Below, piece after piece: positions 24,814-32,464 of a DNA stretch of 53,670 bases. The DNA is from an uncultured Collinsella sp. (GTDB taxonomy: Bacteria > Actinomycetota > Coriobacteriia > Coriobacteriales > Coriobacteriaceae). The position numbers and the translations under genes were made by a program. Where the stretch lies: assembly GCA_958403385.1 (NCBI GenBank), contig CATXXC010000015.1, positions 1-53,670 on the forward strand, written 5' to 3'. Numbering within the stretch: position 1 is the first letter of the stretch; the number at the start of each line of letters is the position of its first letter. The notes below the pieces were generated by a model. It was not told the DNA's origin, did not search any database, and saw nothing but the letters and a program-made list of their open reading frames with translations.

Positions 24814-26280
24814 ATGAAGATCGTAGGCGTTGCCGCCTGTACTGTGGGTATCGCCCACACGTATATGGCCCAGAAGGCGATTCAGGATGAATGCGCCGCC
24901 CGTGGCATCGAGTGCAAGGTCGAGGCTCAGGGTGGCCTGGGTATCGAGAATGAGCTCACGCAGGAAGACGTGGACTCCGCCGACCTGGTCCTGGAGTCCG
25001 TCGACGTGGGTGTCGAGAACGAGGACCGTTTTGAGCAGAAGATGGCCGAGGGCAAGTTCCTCAAGGTCGGTACTTCCGATGTGATCGCCGATCCGGTCAA
25101 GATCATCGACCAGGCTGTTGAGATTATCAAGGCGACGGGCGGTACCGTTGACGCGCCCAAGGCCGAGGCAGAGAAGAAGGCCGTCTCCGCTGCCCCGCAG
25201 GCCCCGACACCGGCGTCCAAGCAGTCTATCTTTGCCGATCCGGGTAAGACGCTGCTCAATGCATTCAATACCGGCGTTTCCTATTTTATCCCCATCGTCG
25301 TTATCGGCGGCGTGTTCCTCGCCTTCTCGCTGGCATCCGGTACCGCCGGCGCCAACGGCATGGAGGTTACGAACCCGCTGATGGTGAGTCTTAACACCAT
25401 CGGCATGGCCGGCATCTCCATGATGATCCCGGTGCTTGCGGCATACATCGCCTACTCGATGGCTGGCAAGCCCGCGCTCGCCCCCGGTTTTGTCCTGGGC
25501 TACCTGGTCAACAACGCAGTCGTTACCCCTAACGGCAACAGCGTTTCGACCGGCTTCTTGGGCGCCATGATCATGGCGGTCATCTGCGGCTACTTTGTCC
25601 GCTGGATGAAGACCTGGAAGGTCAACAACACCATCCAGACCATCATGCCCATCCTGATCATCCCGATTCTGACCTCGCTTGTCCTGGGCATGGCCTATAT
25701 CTACATCCTGGCCACGCCGCTTGGCTTTGTGATGGACTGGCTCACCGGCGTGCTCGGCAGCCTGCAGGGCGGTTCCGCAGTTGTCCTGGGTCTGGTCATT
25801 GGCGTTATGACCGCCTTCGATATGGGCGGCCCCATCAACAAGACCGCTTCGACCTTTACCATGGCCATCATGGCCTCCGGCATCTATGGCCCCAACGGCA
25901 TGTTCCGCGTCGCCGTCGCCATTCCCCCGATTGCCTGCGGCCTTGCTGCGCTCATCGCCAAGAACAAGTTCGATGACGCCGATCGCCAGATGGGTATCTC
26001 CGCACTGTTCATGGGCTGCATCGGCATTACCGAGGGCGCTATCCCCTTCGCGGTCAAGGACCTTGGCCACACCCTGCCCGGCATCTGCATCGGCTCTGCC
26101 GTGGGCGCGGCGCTCGCCGCCTTCCAGGGTATCGACTGCTACGTCCCGCACGGTGGCTTTATCGTCGCCCTTGCCACCAACAACGTCGCGCTGTTCTGCC
26201 TGGACATCGTGATTGGCGCCGTGGTCGCCGCTGCAATCCTGATTGCCATGAAGCCCACGCTCGACAAGCAGGCCAAGTAA
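24814..26280 (+). CDS. PTS fructose-family EIIBC permease (operon 2)
   Basis: This 488-residue protein starts at ATG 24814 behind AAGAGGGAA; an open frame further upstream lacks an RBS. EIIB spans residues 1 to ~105, with phospho-Cys C9 in ACTVGIAHTYM (Thr where Pro is usual). A Lys/Ala/Pro linker leads to an EIIC domain with about eight to ten spans, including FDMGGPINKTAS and GITEGAIPFA. It imports and phosphorylates a sugar. The matching EIIA is encoded at the far end of the operon (30351). The linked enzymes suggest the product is a ketose phosphate other than ordinary fructose-1-phosphate. Confidence 0.92.
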   Translation: MKIVGVAACTVGIAHTYMAQKAIQDECAARGIECKVEAQGGLGIENELTQEDVDSADLVLESVDVGVENEDRFEQKMAEGKFLKVGTSDVIADPVKIIDQAVEIIKATGGTVDAPKAEAEKKAVSAAPQAPTPASKQSIFADPGKTLLNAFNTGVSYFIPIVVIGGVFLAFSLASGTAGANGMEVTNPLMVSLNTIGMAGISMMIPVLAAYIAYSMAGKPALAPGFVLGYLVNNAVVTPNGNSVSTGFLGAMIMAVICGYFVRWMKTWKVNNTIQTIMPILIIPILTSLVLGMAYIYILATPLGFVMDWLTGVLGSLQGGSAVVLGLVIGVMTAFDMGGPINKTASTFTMAIMASGIYGPNGMFRVAVAIPPIACGLAALIAKNKFDDADRQMGISALFMGCIGITEGAIPFAVKDLGHTLPGICIGSAVGAALAAFQGIDCYVPHGGFIVALATNNVALFCLDIVIGAVVAAAILIAMKPTLDKQAK

Positions 26281-26295
26281 ACCTTTAAGGACTCC

Positions 26296-26355
26296 GGTTG
26301 TGCGGAGGGATGGATTTGACTCCGCACAACCGCCCCTACACAACAAAATCCATCC
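26296..26355 (+). other. Competing or pseudoknotted RNA structure between EIIBC and gatZ-like gene
   Basis: GGTTGTGCGGAG (26296-26307) pairs perfectly with CTCCGCACAACC (26320-26331). The loop segment GGATGGATTT (26308-26317) is itself the perfect complement of AAATCCATCC (26346-26355). The two stems are alternative or form a pseudoknot. No T-run follows, so it is not a simple terminator. Confidence 0.55.
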
Positions 26356-26424
26356 GTACTGATAGGGCCCACATCTGGGTCCCAGGGAACTTTTGTCAAA
26401 AATCCTCTGGAGAAGGAGAACAAA

Positions 26425-27699
26425 ATGTCCAACCTCACCATCCGCCAGGCCGTTCAGGGCATGCTCAAACTGCAGGATAGCGGCGATCACGCAACCATGG
26501 TCGGCATTGGCCCCATGAGCCCCAACCTGATTCAGGCCGTGTTCGAGCTTGCCAAGGACGAGGATTTCCCGCCCATGTTTATCGCCAGCCGCAACCAGGT
26601 CGATATGGACGAGATGGGCGCCGGCTACGTCAACGGTTGGGACCAGACGCGCTTTGCCGCCGACATCAAGAAGGTCGCCGACGAGGTGGGTTACACCGGT
26701 CCGTACTACCTGTGCCGAGATCACGGCGGTCCGTGGCAGCGCGACGAGGAGCGTAACGCTCACCTGCCCGAGGACGAGGCCATGGAGCTCGCCCGCAAGT
26801 CCTTCGTCGCCGACATGGAGGCAGGCTTTGACCTGCTGATGGTCGACCCCACCAAGGATCCCTATCAGATCGGCAAGGTTATTCCGCTCGACGTGGTGCT
26901 TCGCCGCACGATCGATCTTATCGACTACCTTGAGCAGTACCGTCGCGAGCATAACCTGCCCGAGGTCGCCTATGAGGTCGGTACCGAGGAGACCAATGGC
27001 GGCTTGACCTCTACCGATAAGTACGAGGAGTTCATTTCTCAGCTGCAGCCCGAGCTCGAGAAGCGCGGCTGCCCCATGCCCACCTTTATCGTCGGCCAGA
27101 CCGGCACCCTTACCCGCTGGACGGAGCAGGTCGGTCACTACAACTTCAAGAACGCCCGCGAGCTTGCCGATATGGCCAAGCGCTATGGCGTGGGCCTGAA
27201 GGAGCACAACGCCGACTATCTGGACGACGCGACGCTGCTCGAGCACATCCCGGCACACGTGACCGCCTCCAACGTCGCTCCGCAGTATGGCACCGAGGAG
27301 ACCCGCGCCTACCTCAAGCTCTGCGCCACCGAGCAGATCCTGGTCGACAACGGTCTGTGCGATGACCCCTCCGACCTGTATCACACGCTGCTGGTCAAGG
27401 CTATCAAGACCGAGCGCTGGCGCAAGTGGATGACTGGCGACGACGTCAACCTGCAGGTCGATGACATCCTTGCCGACGATGAGCTCAGCCTGAAGATCCT
27501 GGATGTCTCCGGCCACTATGCGTTCAACGATCCCGAGGTCAAGGAGCAGGTCGAGAAGCTCTATCGCAACCTCGCTGCCCAAGACATCGACGGCAAGCGC
27601 TTTGTGATCGAGCACATCAAGCGCCCGATCAAGCAGTACGTCGTCGGTCTTAACCTCAAGGGCGTCACGAGCCGCATCGAGGCCGCTCTTGCCGAGTAA
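26425..27699 (+). CDS. GatZ/KbaZ-family protein (class II tagatose-bisphosphate aldolase subunit or sugar-phosphate epimerase)
   Basis: This 424-residue TIM-barrel protein matches the GatZ/KbaZ/AgaZ family in length and in motifs such as ASRNQVD, GYVNGW and RDHGGPW. GatZ and KbaZ were described as non-catalytic partners of tagatose-1,6-bisphosphate aldolase. Some other members act on their own as C4 epimerases of fructose-6-phosphate and tagatose-6-phosphate. No catalytic aldolase partner (GatY/KbaY) is encoded here, which favours an epimerase-like role. The gene follows EIIBC and precedes transaldolase in the operon. GGAGAAGGAG gives a strong start. The exact substrate is unknown. Confidence 0.8.
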   Translation: MSNLTIRQAVQGMLKLQDSGDHATMVGIGPMSPNLIQAVFELAKDEDFPPMFIASRNQVDMDEMGAGYVNGWDQTRFAADIKKVADEVGYTGPYYLCRDHGGPWQRDEERNAHLPEDEAMELARKSFVADMEAGFDLLMVDPTKDPYQIGKVIPLDVVLRRTIDLIDYLEQYRREHNLPEVAYEVGTEETNGGLTSTDKYEEFISQLQPELEKRGCPMPTFIVGQTGTLTRWTEQVGHYNFKNARELADMAKRYGVGLKEHNADYLDDATLLEHIPAHVTASNVAPQYGTEETRAYLKLCATEQILVDNGLCDDPSDLYHTLLVKAIKTERWRKWMTGDDVNLQVDDILADDELSLKILDVSGHYAFNDPEVKEQVEKLYRNLAAQDIDGKRFVIEHIKRPIKQYVVGLNLKGVTSRIEAALAE

Positions 27700-27718
27700 G
27701 TAGCTTTTCCTACGCGAC

Positions 27719-27787
27719 GCCGGGCCTGGGGCATGTCCCAGCTGCAGGCCCGGCACATGGGACAAAGGGGCAGTCCCTTTGTCCCAT
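27719..27787 (+). repeat. Two adjacent hairpins between gatZ-like and transaldolase genes
   Basis: GCCGGGCCTG (27719-27728) pairs with CAGGCCCGGC (27745-27754). Then ATGGGACAAAGGG (27757-27769) pairs with CCCTTTGTCCCAT (27775-27787). The second is close to the imperfect repeat at 46467, so it belongs to a dispersed family. Either may modulate mRNA stability within the operon. Confidence 0.7.
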
Positions 27788-27823
27788 TCTTTTGAGTTTT
27801 AGCTTCCTTTGAAGGGGTTCACC

Positions 27824-28507
27824 ATGAAGTTCTTTATCGATACCGCCAATCTGGACGAGATTGCCGAGGCCAAGAGCTGGGGCTGCCTGGCCGGTGTTAC
27901 CACCAACCCGTCCCTGTACGCCAAGACCGGCGGCAAGCTTGCCGACTTTGAGCCGCATATGCTCAAGATTGCCGAGCTCTGCGAGGGCCTGCCCGTTTCC
28001 GCCGAGTCTACCGCTACCACTGCCGAGGGTATGATCGAGGAGGGCAAGCGCCTTGCCGCCCTCGCCCCCAACATCGTGGTCAAGCTTCCCGTGTGCGAGG
28101 CCGGCCTTGCCGCCTGCCGTGCGCTGGCCGATGCTGGCGTGCGCGTCAACATGACGCTCGTCTTCTCGCCGACGCAGGCCCTTATGGCCGCCAATGCCGG
28201 TGCTCGCTACATCAGCCCGTTTGTGGGGCGCTTCGATGACATCGCCGAGGACGGTATCTCGCAGCTCGACAATGTTGTGACTTGCATCAAGAGCTATGAC
28301 TGGACCGGCAAGAACGTCGACGACACCGTTGAGATCATCACCGCTTCGGTCCGCACGCCCAACCATGTGACCCAGGCGGCGCTGCTTGGTGCCGACATTG
28401 CGACCGTCCCCATGGCCGCTCTTAAGAAATGCTTGCATCACCCGCTGACCGACCAGGGCCTTGCCTCTTTTGAGGCTGATTGGCAGAAGGTCGTCGCTCA
28501 GGCTTAA
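27824..28507 (+). CDS. tal: Transaldolase, small (FSA/TalC-type) subfamily
   Basis: This 227-residue TIM barrel has Schiff-base lysine K87 in NIVVKLPVCEAG. Two positions separate true transaldolase from fructose-6-phosphate aldolase in this family. Here residue 61 is Glu (SAESTATT; aldolases have Gln) and residue 133 is Phe (ISPFVGRFDD; aldolases have Tyr). Both point to transaldolase: exchange of a dihydroxyacetone unit between sedoheptulose-7-phosphate and glyceraldehyde-3-phosphate. It starts at ATG 27824 behind GAAGGGG. It sits in operon 2 between the GatZ-like and transketolase genes, so it serves the imported sugar. Confidence 0.92.
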   Translation: MKFFIDTANLDEIAEAKSWGCLAGVTTNPSLYAKTGGKLADFEPHMLKIAELCEGLPVSAESTATTAEGMIEEGKRLAALAPNIVVKLPVCEAGLAACRALADAGVRVNMTLVFSPTQALMAANAGARYISPFVGRFDDIAEDGISQLDNVVTCIKSYDWTGKNVDDTVEIITASVRTPNHVTQAALLGADIATVPMAALKKCLHHPLTDQGLASFEADWQKVVAQA

Positions 28508-28570
28508 CGAGTGGATTGCCCCGGCATCGCGTCATCCGGTGCCGGGGTTGTTCTCAAGAGAGGAATTCGT

Positions 28571-29401
28571 ATGACCAACCAGGAGCTGGCGAAGGTCGCC
28601 AATGAGGTCAGGAAGGGTGTCGTGACTGCGGTTCACGCGGCCAAGTCGGGACATCCGGGTGGATCGCTCGGTGCTGCCGACATCATGACGTATCTGTACT
28701 TTGAGGAAATGAATATCGATCCTGCTGACCCTCACAAGGCCGATCGCGATCGCTTTGTGCTCTCCAAGGGTCACGCGGCGCCGGGCCTGTATTCGGTGTT
28801 GGCAAATCGCGGCTATTTTCCCGTCGAAGAGCTCGAGACGCTCCGCCATATTGGCAGCCGACTGCAGGGCCATCCCAACATGAACGACACCCCGGGCATC
28901 GATATGTCCACCGGATCGCTCGGTCAGGGTATCTCCGCCGCGGTTGGAATGGCACTCGCCGCAAAGCACTGGGGTGACAGCTACCGCGTCTACACGTTGC
29001 TGGGCGACGGCGAGTGCGAGGAGGGCCAGGTGTGGGAGGCGGCCATGTTTGCCGGCAACCATGCGCTCGACAATCTTGTTGCCGTCGTCGACCACAACGG
29101 CTTGCAGATTGACGGCACGATCGATGAGGTCAACTCGGCCATGCCGCTCGCTGACAAGTTCCGCGCCTTTAAGTGGCATGTGATCGAGCTAGCCGATGGC
29201 AACGACATGACACAGATTGAGGCGGCTTTCGCCGAGGCTCGTGAGGTGACCGGCGTGCCCGTCGCTATCATCGCCGAGACGGTGAAGGGCAAAGGCGTCT
29301 CCTTTATGGAGAACCAGGTTGGCTGGCATGGCAAGGCGCCCAACGATGAACAGTTTGAGCAGGCCATGGCCGAGCTTGCGGCAGCAGGAGAGGAGCTCTA
29401 A
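28571..29401 (+). CDS. Transketolase, N-terminal (TPP-binding) subunit
   Basis: This 276-residue protein forms the TPP/metal-binding half of a split transketolase. It has SGHPGGSLGAAD, SKGHAAPGLY, and the TPP motif GDGECEEGQVWEAAM ending in VDHNGLQ. Split transketolases are common in anaerobes and archaea. GAGAGGAATT precedes ATG 28571. The last base of its stop codon is the first base of the next gene, which ensures one-to-one synthesis with the C-terminal half. Confidence 0.94.
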   Translation: MTNQELAKVANEVRKGVVTAVHAAKSGHPGGSLGAADIMTYLYFEEMNIDPADPHKADRDRFVLSKGHAAPGLYSVLANRGYFPVEELETLRHIGSRLQGHPNMNDTPGIDMSTGSLGQGISAAVGMALAAKHWGDSYRVYTLLGDGECEEGQVWEAAMFAGNHALDNLVAVVDHNGLQIDGTIDEVNSAMPLADKFRAFKWHVIELADGNDMTQIEAAFAEAREVTGVPVAIIAETVKGKGVSFMENQVGWHGKAPNDEQFEQAMAELAAAGEEL

Positions 29402-30339
29402 TGGCAGAGGTCAAAAAAGTCGCCACGCGCGTAAGCTACGGCGAGGCGCTCGTCGAGCTGGGCAATGAGCACGATGACTTTGTAGTGCTCGATGCCGACC
29501 TGGCTGCCGCTACGCAGACGGGTAAGTTTAAGGCTGCGCACCCTGAGCGCTTCTACGATGCCGGCATTGCCGAGAGCAACTTGATGGGGCTCGCCGCCGG
29601 CATTGCGACCACGGGCCACGTCGCCTTTGCGAGCACCTTTGCCATGTTCGCCGCCGGCCGCGCGTACGAACAAGTGCGTAATTCCATTGGCTATCCGCAC
29701 CTCAACGTCAAAATCGGTGCCACGCATGCGGGTATCTCGGTCGGTGAAGACGGCGCCACGCATCAGTGCTGCGAGGACATCGCGCTCATGCGCACGATCC
29801 CGGGTATGACGGTAATCGTTCCCGCCGATGACATCGAGGCTCGCGCTTGCGTGCGCGCCGCCTATGAGTTTGAGGGACCGGTCTACATGCGCTTCGGACG
29901 CCTGGCAACGCCGGTCATTAACGATCACGAGGACTATGAGTTCAAGATTGGTCGCGGCGTGGTCGTGCGCGAGGGGTCCGATGTGACCATCATCGCTTGT
30001 GGCCTTATGGTCGCCGAGGCGCTTGAGGCTGCCGAGGCGCTCGCTGCCGATGGTATCGATGCCGAGGTCATCAATATGCACACGATCAAGCCGCTTGATG
30101 AGCGCCTGGTGGTTGCCAGCGCCAAGAAGACCGGTCGTGTGGTCACTGCCGAGGAGCATTCGATTATCGGTGGTCTTGGCGAGGCCGTGGCCTCGGTGCT
30201 CGCGGAGCAGCATCCGGTGCCGATGCGTCGCGTCGGCGTGCGCGATGTGTATGGCGAGTCCGGCCCTGCGGTCGATTTGCTGCACAAGTACGGTTTGGAC
30301 GCCGACGGCATCGAAGCTGCGGTCAGGTCCGTGTTGTAA
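29401..30339 (+). CDS. Transketolase, C-terminal (pyrimidine-binding) subunit
   Basis: This 312-residue protein supplies the pyrimidine-binding domain (DAGIAESNLMGLAAGIA, ATHAGISVGEDGATHQ) with the catalytic Glu in IAESN, plus the C-terminal transketolase domain (IIACGLMVAEAL, VTAEEHSIIGGLGEAV). Together with the preceding gene product it makes an active enzyme that moves two-carbon units among pentose, tetrose and hexose phosphates. It overlaps the preceding gene by one base (TAATG). An 11-nt gap leads to EIIA. Confidence 0.94.
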   Translation: MAEVKKVATRVSYGEALVELGNEHDDFVVLDADLAAATQTGKFKAAHPERFYDAGIAESNLMGLAAGIATTGHVAFASTFAMFAAGRAYEQVRNSIGYPHLNVKIGATHAGISVGEDGATHQCCEDIALMRTIPGMTVIVPADDIEARACVRAAYEFEGPVYMRFGRLATPVINDHEDYEFKIGRGVVVREGSDVTIIACGLMVAEALEAAEALAADGIDAEVINMHTIKPLDERLVVASAKKTGRVVTAEEHSIIGGLGEAVASVLAEQHPVPMRRVGVRDVYGESGPAVDLLHKYGLDADGIEAAVRSVL

Positions 30340-30350
30340 GGAAGGTTTCC

Positions 30351-30803
30351 ATGGGATTTGTATCTGCCAACCAAGTGACAATCGGGTATACCGCCGCCTC
30401 GCGCGAGGACGCCCTACATTATTTGTCCGAGCAGGCCATCGAGCTCGGCTTTGCCGATGACGCATCTGCCGTAGAGGCCGCCTTCATTGCTCGCGAGAAC
30501 GAGGCCGAGACCGGCCTTGTCGCCGGTTTTGCCGTTCCGCATGCCAAAAGCGACGCGATCCACACGCCGGGCGTTGCCGTGCTTAAACTGACCGAGCCCG
30601 TTGAATGGCCGAGCTTCGATGGGGTGCCCGTCGATGTTGCGCTCGCGCTGTACGTGCCTGCCGGCGAGGCTGGAACCACGCATCTGCGCCTGCTCTCCAA
30701 GGCTGCCGTAATGCTGATGGACGCCGGCTTCCGCGACAAGGTGCGCGCGAGCACCGATCCCGTTGAGATTGCGGAGCTCATCAATAGCGGACTCGAAGAC
30801 TAG
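30351..30803 (+). CDS. PTS fructose-family EIIA protein (operon 2)
   Basis: This 150-residue EIIA type 2 domain has phospho-His H64 in GFAVPHAKS. It is the phosphate donor for the EIIBC encoded 4 kb upstream at the head of the same operon. Separating EIIA and EIIBC by the catabolic genes is unusual and shows that the whole unit is one function. AAGGAAGG precedes the start. The terminator at 30846 closes the operon. Confidence 0.92.
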   Translation: MGFVSANQVTIGYTAASREDALHYLSEQAIELGFADDASAVEAAFIARENEAETGLVAGFAVPHAKSDAIHTPGVAVLKLTEPVEWPSFDGVPVDVALALYVPAGEAGTTHLRLLSKAAVMLMDAGFRDKVRASTDPVEIAELINSGLED

Positions 30804-30845
30804 AACGGTCATCCCGTTCAATCAATCGATCCTTCTCCAAGGAAA

Positions 30846-30883
30846 AGGGCCGCGACGCGATATAGGTGTCGCGGCCCTGTTTG
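30846..30883 (+). terminator. Terminator of PTS operon 2
   Basis: AGGGCCGCGAC (30846-30856) pairs with GTCGCGGCCCT (30868-30878), then GTTTG. Confidence 0.85.
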
Positions 30884-30933
30884 CGTTTCCCCAGATAAAA
30901 CCTGCCAAAATAAACCTATCCCTTTTTGGCAGG
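30883..30933 (+). repeat. Dispersed repeat family R, copy 1
   Basis: The copy begins GCGTTTCCCCAGATAAAACC and ends in a CCTGCCAAAA (30901-30910) / TTTTGGCAGG (30924-30933) hairpin. Forty-seven bases (30883-30929) recur exactly, inverted, at 34394-34440. The sequence just downstream (TTTCACCGCAACTTA, 30947-30961) resembles the right arm of the inverted repeat at 53303. Confidence 0.9.
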
Positions 30934-31035
30934 CTAATCGTGAGTTATTTCACCGCAACTTAGGGCACGGTTAGGAAGTGTGCACCTTAAAGAGTGGAGC
31001 CCTTGATTAGAGAGGTCGCGCTCATCTCTCTAAAT

Positions 31036-31101
31036 GTCTCTCTAAAACAAGGCACTTATCTCTCTAAAGTTAGAGAGATAAATCTATTGTTTTAGAGAGA
31101 C
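31036..31101. repeat. Doubly nested palindrome of TCTCTCTAA units
   Basis: Outer arms GTCTCTCTAAAACAA (31036-31050) and TTGTTTTAGAGAGAC (31087-31101) are perfect complements. Inner arms TTATCTCTCTAA (31056-31067) and TTAGAGAGATAA (31070-31081) are too, with a 2-nt loop and matched 5-nt internal loops. An extra CATCTCTCTAAA copy lies just upstream. It is the centre of a 614-nt gene-free stretch (30804-31417) that also holds two R repeats and smaller inverted repeats at 31155-31187 and 31227-31269. Confidence 0.9.
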
Positions 31102-31288
31102 GGAATGCCAAAATTCGTCCGTCAGCTACCATCTGCCAAAAATGACGGATAAAGGGCTCATCGAAGTAATGGGTTCATCGACGAGCCGCAACCGCCGCTA
31201 TCGGAAGAAGTAGATGCAGCCGAATTGCCCCTCTATCGTCTCTCGAAGTTTGATGGGTGCTAGAGGGGCGACTGCCTCGCGATATTTT

Positions 31289-31333
31289 CCCAAGATAAAA
31301 CCTGCCAAAACAAACCTGTCCCTTATTGACAGG
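31289..31333 (+). repeat. Dispersed repeat family R, degenerate copy 2
   Basis: CCAAGATAAAACCTGCCAAAA begins the copy (split: CCAAGATAAAA then CCTGCCAAAA 31301-31310), with a diverged right arm TTGACAGG. It lies 400 nt from copy 1 in the same orientation. Confidence 0.75.
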
Positions 31334-31417
31334 TCAGTTAACGCAGTCCAGGTTGAGCATATGTGCCCGGAGCCCGCGCAGCGCCGAGCAGTTACGCCGT
31401 TTGTAAAACGGCGTAAT

Positions 31418-32296
31418 CTAAAGGTTCATGTTGCCGTGGATGTAGGGGGTGACCTCGGGGGAGATATGGTCGCAGCCCAGCTCGCGCAGCGCGGACTCGA
31501 TAACGGTGGGCAGCGGGGTCTTGCCCTTGTCGTCGACGGCGGCACCGCCGAGGGCGGCAATCTTGGCGACATCTGCGGGTGCGGCCTCGATATGCATGCA
31601 GCCGCCGACCAGGCGTGCGCGGACCTGAGCCAAGTCAAGATCGTGCAGGTAATCCTCGCAGGCGCGGATTAAATCGACCTTCTCGCGCGTAAGCTCCTCG
31701 CCCGTGGGGACGCGCGTGGCAAGACATGCTCCCGCCGGCAGGTTCCAAACAGGATAGCCCCATGCGCGCAGCAGCTCGCGCTCTTCGTCCTTGGTAAAGC
31801 CGACCTCCATGAGAGGGGAGCGTACGCCGAGCTCTTCTGCCGCGCGCATGCCAGGGCGGTAGTCACCGCGATCGCTTGCATTGCTGCCATCGATGACGGT
31901 GGGAAAGCCGAGCGACTTGGCGTGGTTGACGATGGCGGTAAAGCCGGCGTGCTTGCAGTGGTAGCAGCGATTAGCATCGTTGCAGGCTACTTGGGGGAGC
32001 TGCAGCTGATCCACCGAAAGATTGAGCACGGGGAGCTTAAAATGCGGCCCCTCATTGGCCTGTCCATCAACGGACTGCTCAAACGAAGTCTGTTCGGGCG
32101 TGCCGATGAGCGGCGTGGTGAGATGGACGAGGAGGGTATTGGTAGGCATGATGCGGGCGCAGACCGCGGCCAAAAAGCTGCTGTCGACACCACCGGAAAA
32201 GCCGATGGCGACGCGTCCGTATGCCAAAAGCAGCTGCTCGAGTGCTGCGAGTTTGTCCTGAAGCTCCTCTGCGGGTGCGGCGGTGTCTGAAAGCAT
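31418..32296 (-). CDS. larE: ATP-dependent sulfur transferase LarE
   Basis: This 292-residue PP-loop protein has SGGVDS at residues 34-39, NRCYHCKH in the middle and ACLATRVPTGE in the C-terminal half. LarE adds sulfur to the pyridinium precursor of the nickel-pincer nucleotide cofactor of lactate racemase and related enzymes. Three Cys in the CYHC and ACLA motifs suggest the cluster-dependent type rather than the one that sacrifices its own Cys; this is inference. GTAAGGAA precedes ATG 32296. No larA, larB or larC is present in the window, so the partner genes must lie elsewhere. Confidence 0.9.
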   Translation of the reverse strand: MLSDTAAPAEELQDKLAALEQLLLAYGRVAIGFSGGVDSSFLAAVCARIMPTNTLLVHLTTPLIGTPEQTSFEQSVDGQANEGPHFKLPVLNLSVDQLQLPQVACNDANRCYHCKHAGFTAIVNHAKSLGFPTVIDGSNASDRGDYRPGMRAAEELGVRSPLMEVGFTKDEERELLRAWGYPVWNLPAGACLATRVPTGEELTREKVDLIRACEDYLHDLDLAQVRARLVGGCMHIEAAPADVAKIAALGGAAVDDKGKTPLPTVIESALRELGCDHISPEVTPYIHGNMNL

Positions 32297-32464
32297 GAAA
32301 GTTCCTTACAGTTATTAAAGCTCGGATGAAACTATAATCCCACCGAGCTGTTTGTCATAAGACTTCCAGCTATGTAACGAAAGTGCAATATGCTATATAC
32401 GTTATATACAAGCTTGTAAAGTGCGGTAGAGTGGCAGTAATGCAATCCGGCGAGGGGGACCGAT

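Noticed and set aside
27824..28507. Fructose-6-phosphate aldolase
   Set aside because: Glu 61 and Phe 133 fit transaldolase, although the size matches both.
31036..31101. CRISPR array from repeated TCTCTCTAA units
   Set aside because: Units are in both orientations with no regular spacers and no cas genes nearby.
30961..31417. A gene in the 31.0-31.4 kb gap
   Set aside because: Frames there have no RBS and cross the palindromes, so the region is repeat DNA.
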